A program made the translations under genes and the position numbers. DNA of 64,000 nucleotides, from assembly GCA_001969505.1 (NCBI GenBank), contig LSSK01000016.1, positions 1 through 64,000 of the forward strand. The letters are read 5' to 3'. This document shows positions 45,715 to 56,500 of the stretch, one piece after another. The notes below the pieces were generated by a model. It searched no databases, was not told the origin of the DNA, and saw only the letters and a program-made list of their open reading frames with translations. Each line of letters opens with the position of its first letter. Positions within the stretch are counted from its first letter, which is position 1. Source of the stretch: Zancudomyces culisetae. Taxonomy: Eukaryota > Kickxellomycota > Harpellomycetes > Harpellales > Legeriomycetaceae.

Positions 45715-48700
45715 TCTTTAATACTTTTTTTTCTTTCGTATCCAGACGTTCGTAAAATTTGTTTAAGCTATACGGTATGTTTTGGTAATAATCAAAATAT
45801 GTATCTTAGCATCAACTATTCTTTAAAATCGAGTTTTTTAAAAAAAGCTAATGACCTGTTTAGTAGTATTCAAACCGTTATGACAAGCTAGAAAAAAAAA
45901 CTTTTTTTTGGCATTGGGTTCTGTCAGTTTGCTTTTGTTTTATATTATCAACATGTTTTTTTTTGTATGCAGTGATTTAATGAAAATCAGCTTTTTTTTT
46001 TTTGATGTTTTGTTTTTCGTTATAAATCCTTGTTGATTATTAACTTCCTCAATTTAGAAATATTTTTGATTAAATTGAAAGCATTTTTTATACATTTCCT
46101 ACCAATGATCTGGTGGGATATGAGCATATCCGCACAAAATATATCTATAGCAAAAATTTGACGTGCAATATTTCATAAACCCCATGAGCAAGAAATGAAA
46201 ACGGTGCGCTTCAAATTTAGTAGTGTTGCATATTACATAAAATAACGAATTTTCAGAATCTCAGCTTATATCTATCTTGTTGGGAAAAAAAATAAGTATT
46301 TGAATTGCAAACTTTGTGAATCCAAAAAGCAAAACGTATTTTTGCTTTTAATTTAGTTTAGGATAGTTAAATTGCTTTCATTTGCAAAGTAGCATACAAA
46401 AATACAAAAATACAAAAATACAAAATAAATGTTACAAGGCTGGAGGTTTTTTAAAAAAGGAGAAAGACAGGGTATTGAGAAGTAGAGCTATTTATACCAA
46501 CATATATTATAGACTATACTGTATATAAATGATACACCATTCTTATTCTATATATATCTTTTTAAATTCACCATTTGCACCTATATTGCAAATCGGATTG
46601 TTTTATTCTACCACAAAAGCAAGCTTTTTCCCCTCTAGTAAAATATTCGAAGCAATAACATGGAAAAAAAATTACTGAAAAATTGGCTATCTTGGAAGCA
46701 AATGCAGTACTTATTTGCTTGAATTCAATTAGCTTACGGAAAGCTGTTTTTTGGTCAGTAACTACTCTTTGTGTTCAAAGGAAAATGTATCAGAAAAACC
46801 TTATTCGAATAAAAACTATTCAAATCAGCTGTGTATTCGATAAAGAGTCTTTGAGATGTGTTTGAGCTTGTGAAGCCCCTTAATGTCAAAATTCAGAGCT
46901 ACCACTGGACTTCCCTAAAAGCATCCTCGCTACGTTCACTACTCCTAGCTGGAGTACTAAGGAAATGAGTATGTGAGTTTGAACCTTGCACCCCTGATAG
47001 AATACAACATATTTACATCCCTTTGTTTCTTGGTTGCTGAGGAATCACTCATGCTGGTTATACTGCAAATCCGCCTTTCCAGGCTATTACTCGCATTAAC
47101 ACAATAATATTCACTTTACACCGGCTTTTTTCTAATACATAAATAGAGGCATCTATCTGAGTTCCAGCTGGACGCCAATAACTAAATGTACTGGTGATTT
47201 TTGTTGGTTACATTAATATTTTATTTAGTATTGCCGCAAATTGCTACTTAGTGATTATTGATGCGAAAATTCCGAACATATTTGAAATTTCGCCTCTTTT
47301 ATCCGTTTTACTACGCAAATAATTTTATTTTTAACCAGGTTTTACGTAACATTAATATTTGCAACTTATATTAGTTTTCTCGGACTCATTCATCAACAAG
47401 CGAACACACAAAGACAAAAACCATTTCACATGAATAAATCTACTACAAAGAAAGTATGGTTTGGTCAGTAGGTTTACGTTAATAGATTTTAATTTCTTGT
47501 GTGTTACATGGAATCAATATGTTATATACAATCTACGTTGAACAACCGCAAACTCCTTCAAGCGAAACAACTTGATTGCTCTATAAAAGCCTTAGCTTTT
47601 TTCATTCATAACGCATTTTTCTCTCAACATTCGTCATCGCAAAGCCAAAATGAGCTGCTTATCTAAAGAAAAGGAGCGGACGCATATTCACTAAAATTCT
47701 GATAACAAATAGCACAACACCTGATATATAAAATCACAAATTATAAACTATCTGGATACTTGGACACTAGAATTTTCCTACCACCGCATACACACTAGCT
47801 TAAATTTTCTAAAAAGCCCAAGTGTATTCTGATGGTTATTAGAGGTTATCACTATTCTATGCCCACTTTAGATTGCTGTCGCTGTGAGACATACAAATGG
47901 TTATAGGTAGAGTCTGACCACTGATATGAACACACAGCCCCTATCACAGCATTCCCAACCCATAGGATCCTGTGTCATGAAGGGAGCAACCCTAGCTATA
48001 TGGCGTCCAATAAAAAATTGACCATGCCGAGGGATTTACAGTATCTTGGAATACATTTGTTTATGTAAGACGGTTATTTCAGATTAAAAGTCTATATATA
48101 TATTTGTGTCCAATATATCTATTTTAGTTGCTTTGAGCTTTTATAAAACAGATACCATCAAAGAAGCTGGTCTAAATCTATTTTCTGACGATAATCCTAA
48201 AAAAAAATCGATCTGGTTATCATATATTGCACACTATCAATGTACATCCACTACTTGATACACTATCGCATATATTTTTTACTATAGCAGCTTATAATTG
48301 ATTAGCATTGGGGAAAGGTAATAAGCAGCTATAGGGCCATGTGCTTAATATAGCAACTTTTGACTGTAATTTTAAATACTCAATGCAGTACTGTCCCAAG
48401 AACAGCATGTATAGCACGATGAGACTATTTGGTCCTGCTTGTTTTTCGACCTTATAAGCATTGTATTTTTTATCTTGATGAGTCGTTTTCACTTCATCAT
48501 TTCAGCTCAGCTAAATCTGTCATAAAATTTATGTTTCCCTCCGCAACAGAAAGATTTAAATATATGGCGTGCCTTCGCCTTATAAAATAGGTGAAAAGCC
48601 GGTGTAAAATATTGGCGATTCACAAGAATACTTGTAAGTATTCAGCAAGATCCCAAACTTTGTTGGAGAATTTTCCCACACCCATGATCAAAAAACTAAT

Positions 48701-49803
48701 AGTGCATTTTTTGAATGCTGTGCTCATTTATCAACAGAAGCGACTTCCACTTAATTAAGCCTGCTGTTCAATGTGTATTTAATAGATTCACCGAACAGAT
48801 AAAAAAAGAGAAAACTGTCTTCTACTGCATCCAGATACATGTATAATACTGAAACTTTCATATGTTTGAGCTACCGACATAAATATTTGCAGTATATTGA
48901 CTTTTTGAAAATTGTAAATCATCTGCCTAAATACTTGATTTTAAGTAATTAATAAGTGGCACCATTTTTTGAATAAATAGTTAAATAAATGTAAAATAAT
49001 GCACTTATACCGTTTGTTTTATATAACGCTGAGCAAGGAGTATTGCTCGATAGAACTCCAAACATGTCACTATGTATGCCACATGACCTTTTTTTAAATA
49101 TGTACAAAAGGTGAGAAAATTGATTTAGGTTTTTTTAATACATTAAATCGTGTTGGATTACTAATACGCTAAACTCCGAACCAAAAAATCAACACCAGTG
49201 CAAAGAATGCACCCCCCCAGTATTTCAGCGTAGTTCCCTTATGAGCAATGTTGGGAGTTCTGATCTGCTCTTAACGCGCAAAACGGGGCATGCAGTTATG
49301 ATATTCCGCATATGCACTGTTTCCACCACTTACTCCAATATTGTGGCTTACTATATTTTATATAACACAGAAAGAATCACGTTCAGCGAAAAATTACCAC
49401 TTGGATCATAACTCCAGATAAAAATTTTTTTCTTCAATAATATTCTCGTTTGTGATTTGCTATTAGTATAGCTTTTGGGATAAATAAATGTTGAAATGCA
49501 GGGTATTATGGGCATTTAGATTTGCGTTTTAACTGAATGCTACAAAATGATTCATTATTATTCAAGGTACAAATAAAGCGAAAGGCAAGACAAAAAAGAA
49601 TAAATAAAAGGGCATTGACCCTTATTTGCACTAGTTCTCATAGATATAAATGAAGAAAACCCGAAAAAAAGGAGTTTGGTTGAGGGTAGTCTATTTTTAA
49701 TGCTTTGTGAAGATCCACATTTTTGTAGGAAAAAGATATCGTGTGGTTTTATAGATAATTACTAACGAGATAACTGACAGAACAACATAACATCAAAGAT
49801 CTA
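45715..49803. other. Intergenic, about 4 kb, no gene supported
   Basis: The longest frames (145 codons at 45454-45891, overlapping the neighbouring gene on the other strand; 60-66 codons elsewhere) have no recognisable product. A 9-bp tandem array of atacaaaaa lies at about 46393-46425. A 57-codon coding-like stretch near 48570-48740 on the plus strand is too weak to call. The right end is the promoter region of the MFS gene. Confidence 0.5.
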
Positions 49804-51138
49804 ATGAAGGCCGAAAACAATTCATTGAGTGTGGACGTGTTTGAGGGGACAGACCATGAGGAAGAGAGGAGAGGACTTCTCAATCAAATTAAACTCTTTG
49901 GGAAAAAAGTCGCTGACAGGGACCATTTTGAACAAGATAAAGGATATGCCTTTGTAATCATGGCTATCTGTTTTTTGATCCTTGCAATTCTTTTCTCTTG
50001 CTTTTTTGCCTTTGGGTTGTTTGAGGCATATTTTCTAGAAGTTATGTTTCCTCATGAAACAGCAGAAAAAATCTCATGGATTGGAACGACAATATCAACG
50101 GCAGCGCAATGCTTTGGAATGATCGCAGGACCTACGATGAACCGACTGGGCGTTAAAAATACAATTATGTTGGGTCTTGTGATTCAAGCCATAGGTTACA
50201 CTTTGGCGTCTTTTTCCACAAAGGTATGGGAGCTAATTTTAACTTTGGGTATAGTTGCAGGGTTTGGTTCGGCAATAGCTCTAAATTGTGTACTTACAGT
50301 GGGAACTCTATGGTTTAATAAGCGCCGAACTCTCGGTTTGGGCGTAATTCTATCAGCAGGCTCAATCGGTGCGATAATTTTTATACCAATTCTTTCCTTT
50401 ACTTTAAGAAGCTATGGTTGGCCTTGGACTATCCGAATTCTGGCTATACTAAACCTGGTACTGATATTACCCTCTTATGTCTTCCTAAAAGATCAAAAGG
50501 ATTTCAAGTCATTGAACAATATACTTGATTTTGGCTTACTAAAAGACCCTTATTTGCTCTTGGTATTAGTACTATCCTTTTTTCAAGAAATTGGGTATAC
50601 AGTAATTTTATTTTATTTTCAAGCGAGTCTAGTCAGTCTCGGGGTCAGTCATGCTGTAGCATACAATACAACAATGGTATTCTTTGCCACTGCACTTGTT
50701 GGTAAGATGTCGGTGGCATTTCTTGCGAATAGAATAGGCCCAAAGACGCTTATCGTGGTATCAGCTTTTACTACAGGTATCTCGACGCTAACATTGTGGT
50801 ATTTAAGCACGAGTTTAACTGTCAGCCTGATATTTTATGTCGTTGCTGGTTTGTTCAGTTCAAATACGTTTTCTATCACCCCAATGTTAATAGCAGCATA
50901 TTTCAAACGTACACAAATTTCTCAGGCAAATGCGCTAGTTTATTTGGTATATGGATCCTCAATCCTAATTTTTGGACCAATTCTAGGTGTTGTCTTTGAT
51001 AAGCTTGGAAATAGAACGTCGTTTTCGGGTGTTATAGTTATAGGTGGTGCCTCATATATACTGTCTGGAATGGCTACAATTGTACTGATAATATTTGCTA
51101 GAAAGCGGATACCCAAGTTTAAGACTGGACCTATTTAG
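49804..51138 (+). CDS. Monocarboxylate-transporter-like MFS permease
   Basis: This intronless gene of 444 residues has a cytosolic N terminus of about 45 residues and about 12 membrane helices in two halves with a short central loop. Features of the MCT-like (MCH) fungal branch are the WFNKRRTLGLGV loop after helix 4 and the AGSIGAIIF helix 5 start. The N-lobe motif A equivalent is MNRLGVKNT, and a C-lobe motif is seen as ANRIGPKT. Fungal members sit in the plasma or vacuolar membrane; substrates are mostly unproven (riboflavin for Mch5), so none is assigned here. The gene stands alone in a gene-poor region. Confidence 0.92.
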   Translation: MKAENNSLSVDVFEGTDHEEERRGLLNQIKLFGKKVADRDHFEQDKGYAFVIMAICFLILAILFSCFFAFGLFEAYFLEVMFPHETAEKISWIGTTISTAAQCFGMIAGPTMNRLGVKNTIMLGLVIQAIGYTLASFSTKVWELILTLGIVAGFGSAIALNCVLTVGTLWFNKRRTLGLGVILSAGSIGAIIFIPILSFTLRSYGWPWTIRILAILNLVLILPSYVFLKDQKDFKSLNNILDFGLLKDPYLLLVLVLSFFQEIGYTVILFYFQASLVSLGVSHAVAYNTTMVFFATALVGKMSVAFLANRIGPKTLIVVSAFTTGISTLTLWYLSTSLTVSLIFYVVAGLFSSNTFSITPMLIAAYFKRTQISQANALVYLVYGSSILIFGPILGVVFDKLGNRTSFSGVIVIGGASYILSGMATIVLIIFARKRIPKFKTGPI

Positions 51139-53551
51139 GTATGACTAATCCTTGTTAAACCATTGTTTTTATAATTTTTATTATTTATGTTTGAATATCT
51201 GTAGTCATTTGTTTGTTAGCTTGCTTGTATGAGTAAAATAATATCAGCTCATATATGCTTTAAACTCAAAAAAACCTCCCAGCTTTGCTGAACTATCTAT
51301 ATACCATGTATTTGCATTAGAAAAATGAATAAAATAGAATAGGCTACAAAGAATTAATTTAAAGTGAAATTGCTGGGGGATTTATATAATCCCAGTATGG
51401 GCAAGGAAAAAACATAGCATTGGAGCCTAAAAGTTTCTAATGTACGTGTTAGTTTTGTTTCTGTAAGAATTGAAACCAAGATAAAAAGAAAAGGCTTATG
51501 GGATACTAATCTGTAGTATTACTGATGCTTAAATTAGCTCAACAAAGGTTTGGGCAAGAACTTTCCACTTCATCATGTCTCGCCTATTCGAAATATTAAA
51601 TGTATAAATATAGTCATTATATCACTTAATTACTTAAATTGTAAACGATACCTCGTTGTGAAACACTATACGCTTTATGCGTTACGGCTTTTGTATCTCA
51701 TTTAGCATCACTAGGCGGAGATTAACGCAATGTATATTTTTTGGTTTTCAATTTTGGGTTCAGTAGCTATAATACTGAAGATGACCAATATAAAAAACAA
51801 TAATATTGCAAAAGTGTCTTCATTTGGATAAAAAAATCGGGCATTGTAATATCAATCACCTTACCTCCCTACCCTCTTTCCTTCTTTAATTTTTTCTATG
51901 TATATAACTGATTGTCAAATATGTTCAGAAGGGTTGCAATATAGCCTGTCAAGTGTAACACAACGTTAATAAAGTTTTTTTTTTCTTTATCCTAGTTGGC
52001 TACATGAATATCCAGGTAACCAAAGTATGTTGACTGTTCATTGCTGTTTACCATACTGATGAGATATGAATACATCCAGAAATTGGAATATGGTGAGACC
52101 ATCCTTTAACTGTGGTGTCATTTTCCAATGCGTTGTGAATATACCACAATATCTCTAATTTACCAGTTGTAAATTACTTGGAGCAAGCAAAGTACTGAAT
52201 ACAGGCAAAGTTATTAATAGGTATATCGTTTTTATTTTATTTTAGTGCGGATATACACTATTAGCTTCAGATTTCAAATTTATACTGAATACTTTGTTAT
52301 TTGGGGTCATACAAAGTGCTATCTCCAAACCGGAATGAATGTACAATTAAAGTGTAAACACAGCTAAGCTATCTACACAAATAGTGCCAGCTTATTTTCA
52401 AAGCAGAAATAGGTCTGAAATGCCATGTCACTGGTGGTTACGATGTTTGGTAATTTACGAAAATGATTAATGATGCGAATTTCAACATAGTTACAAAGAT
52501 GCCAAAAAGGGGCATTAATATCAAGTAAAAGCAGCCATCCAAAGCTTTTAATTGATTTACAACAAGGTTCCCCAAAAATTCCCAAGGTGTAAATGAAACT
52601 GTATCGATGCCAATCTCAACAAAATTTGGCTGGTCAAAAACAAAAAGTAAATAAGTAAACGGCTTATTTCGAAAAGTTTTTTTTTTTTATAAAAAAAATC
52701 TTGACTTTTTTTGCGGCAAGGTGGGGTTGGCTATAGCGAGGTAGTCTAAATAAACATATACAGTTGTATGATGGTACCGCAACAGAGCTAAAAGCAGAAA
52801 ATTTACTAAAAGTATAGGGATCACAATGTGTCTAGTTAGTGACTAGATGTAGCATTCTCTGAGAGCTAGGAGGGAATGGGCGGGGGTGGTATAAACTTCA
52901 GCCACATCCACTTCTAGGTGGTGGGTCTGAGATTTCAGTTTTTTGATATACGATTTATGCTTTATTAATTTTTTTGCTTACATTAGATAATTTAATAAGC
53001 GATTTAGATAAAATTCATAAACTTTTAGATAATCGTGCTAATTTCTATTGACCACTATTAACCTAATAGTGGTAAAAGACCTAACCAAAAACCATCTTCC
53101 TAATAAGGGAAATAATCCATTTGCACATAAAGCTAAATTTATAAAGTCTCGCTTTAATCGCTAATAATAGAACGCTGTTGTATTCCCTTGTTTTTTTTTT
53201 CATCTCACCTAAACGCAAGTATATTTACGACCGTAAAATTATAACAACGAATATAGTTCAAAACCCTTTTCAAATACTCTTACATAAATAAGTTTTCTTA
53301 TATCTTGCATTATTTGCATCTTGCTTTGTAGCCAATATAGGAGCAAAGTGACAGAAAGCCACAATTCAGAGAACATATTATAAAAACAATATTAAATAGA
53401 CCATAAACTCGAAGGAATAGCTTGAGCTCAAGTTTAACACTCAACGTCTATCCAAGCCTTGGATCGGTTCCTCAGAACCAACTACGTAGAAAACTAGTTA
53501 AATGAATATACGGTTGAAGTATAAATAGATAAAAAGAATAATCATAGAGCG
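51139..53551. other. Intergenic between MFS and mucin-like genes
   Basis: Mostly AT-rich sequence without a supported gene. It contains a coding-like minus-strand fragment at 52373-52686 (separate finding), a GC-rich motif gggcgggggtgg near 52878 about 670 bp upstream of the mucin-like gene that resembles Mig1-type sites, and a hairpin at 53051-53073. Confidence 0.5.
53051..53073. repeat. Perfect inverted repeat, 10-bp arms, 3-base loop
   Basis: accactatta and taatagtggt are exact reverse complements separated by acc. The element sits about 480 bp upstream of the mucin-like gene. It could be a protein-binding palindrome or chance; there is no U-tract after it. Confidence 0.9.
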
Positions 53552-56500
53552 ATGAAGACTAAAAAGCAAATATATATATTGATATACACTACTCTTTGTA
53601 TATTCGCTACTTACAGTGTAAGTAGCGTCTATATAACACAAAACGACATCCGATCTTACGATGAAACGAATATAAATGCAAAAAACAAAGGATATAAAGG
53701 TTTAAACAAACGAGTGCTCATAGATACTAGCACAAAGTCGGTCAAACCAACCTTAACTTTAGGTGAAAATATATTTAACCGTGAGTTAACTGATTTTTTA
53801 TCCTCGAGTACAGTTGATACAGATAGAAATACTGAAAAAAATGCACCAAATACACTACTTGCTTCTGGGTCTGAGAGATCAGTTGTAAATGCTGCTACTG
53901 ATTTTTTAAGTGACCCCCCACTCACCCCAAGTAAAGTTATTACTACCCCAGAATCTCTTTCGCGTACCTCTGTGCGCACAGAATTTACAAACCAACAACC
54001 TCTAGTTGCAAATGAAGTACCCGAAACCTTAAGAGATTTACCACCGTTTTTTCCGACATTGGGGCCACCCATTTCGGAATTTCTCACTTCTAACTCAGCC
54101 ATTCAATCATCTACTATTCTAACTGTTACAGCATCATTAGATCCAGATAAAAATGTATTGTCTACTTTCAGTAGTACGGTCGCAGAATCATCACATTCCG
54201 AATTTACTGATTCTCAAGCAGAAGAATCAAAACAATCAGAAGGAGTCGAGAAACCAGCAGCATCAGAAAAACCAATCGTTCAGCAATCCAATATTCCAAC
54301 CCTTACAAAATCATTAGACACAGATACAGATATGTTTTCTACTTTCAGCGGCACGGTTGCGGAGGAAACATTAGAATCAAGCACAATGGAAACAGTACAG
54401 ACAATTTGGACATCTAGTGATAGCTCCCTAACAACAAACCAAGATCAACTATTGGTTACATCAACAGAGTCATTAAAGGATGTAGATGCATCGCCTACCT
54501 CGTTTTCAGAACAGCAAACAAGTGCTCAAAACCAAGAATTAAGTAATACAAGTCAAAGTACAGAACAAAGTACAGAACAAAGTACAGAACAGGCAGACAA
54601 GGAATCTTCGTCAACATCTACTTTTTCTACCAAAATAAAAACAACGACTTTAGAAAGTCTGGTATCAGTTATTCACACATCTGGTCTTGGAACAACCTCG
54701 GTTTGGAGGTTACCAACAACTACTCTTGAATTGACGAGCATGAGTGATTTAGAAACAATTCCAATTTTGTCAAGTACGCAAGATACTGATTCCACATTTT
54801 CGCCAACAATATCATCCGACAACACTTTAACTTTTTCTAAATCTGATCAGCAAGAAATAATAATATCTTTCTCAGATCCCACCTGGGACTCTACTTTAAA
54901 CCCCACTTCAGATCAACAAACCCCGTCATCTATAAACGTATCATCGAGTGTGCTACAATCAAGCACAGCGTTTACCACACATTCAGAGTCAATTTCATCA
55001 AGTGCAGAGAACATTAAAACAACAAAAACATCAGTAACATCGCTACCACTATCGACATCGGAATATGTTTCAACACCGCTGGAATTATCGTCTATAATAA
55101 CACCTAGTAGCTTTGATGAAACTAATACCACAAGTACACACTCAAGTTTTAGAGAATCCTTATCAATGTTTGAATCCACCACTCAGGAACAAAGTATAAC
55201 ACCTACAACTGCAGATAGTAAATTCGATTTTATTACAACAATAACTGTAGAATCTAGCAGCCTCTTAATTTCATCCGCACCAGAAAGCGTTACAACAACC
55301 ACAAATGCAGATAGTAAATTCGATTTTATTACAACAATAACTGTAGAGCCTAGCAGCGTCATAATTTCATCTACACCAGAAAGCGTTACAACAATTTTCT
55401 CTACATCCGAGTCTACCACTGAGGAAGAGGATACAACGTCCACAAATGCAGATAGTAAATTCGATTTTATCACAACAATAACTGTAGAGCCTAGCAGCGT
55501 CATAACTTCATCCACGCCAGAAAGCGTTACATCCCTGTCTACATTTGAATCGACCACTGAGGAAGAGGATACAACAACCACAAATGCAGATAGTAAATTC
55601 GATTTTATTACAACAATAACTGTAGAGCCTAGCAGTGTCATAACTTCATCCACACCAGAAAGCGTTACAACAATTTTCTCTACATCCGAGTCTACCACTG
55701 AGGAAGAGGATACAACAACCACAAATGCAGATAGTAAATTAGATTTTATTACAACAATAACTGTAGAGCCTAGCAGCGTCATAATTTCATCTACACCGGA
55801 AAGCGTTACATCCCTGTCTACATTTGAATCGACCACTGAGGAAGAGGATACAACAACTTCAGCAACAGTTGATTTCAGTAGTTTTATAACTTCATCCACG
55901 CCAGAAAGCGTTATATCTCTGTCTACATCTGAATCATCCACACCAGAAAGCGTTACAACAACCACAACTGCAGATAGTAAATTCGATTTTATCACAACAA
56001 TAACTGTAGAGTCTAGCAGCATCTTGATTTCATCTGCACCAGAAATTACTAGTGAATCCGTGACGCAGGAAACAAATGAAACTACACTCACTTCGCCTTC
56101 TATCACAGAAACATCGACTCGATTAACGAATACCAGCACGTCAACACATGTACTATCCCCATCAACTGAAGTTGGAACAATGATTACTACAAAACCAACT
56201 ACCTCATTACTTTTGGATTCAACTACCAACCCTTCTACAAAGGTATCAAGCACAACTGAAGTTATAAGTTCAACACCATCCACGTCACTTTTTTCAATAG
56301 TGAACACTACTCAGGTATTATCTACTGATACCATCTCAACTTCAACTATGACTTCCACATCAGAGTACAACAAAAGCAGTTCCACTAGCTTTCTACTATC
56401 AATTTCAAGCATCAGCTTGGGCACACTAAGCACTGAGAATACATCATTATCTGCTTCAACTTCGCAGAGCGAACCCACACTTACTTCTACGCCTACATTA

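Noticed and set aside
48570-48745. 57-codon plus-strand frame with protein-like composition
   Set aside because: A single isolated fragment of this size is expected by chance in 64 kb of AT-rich sequence; no splice or family support.
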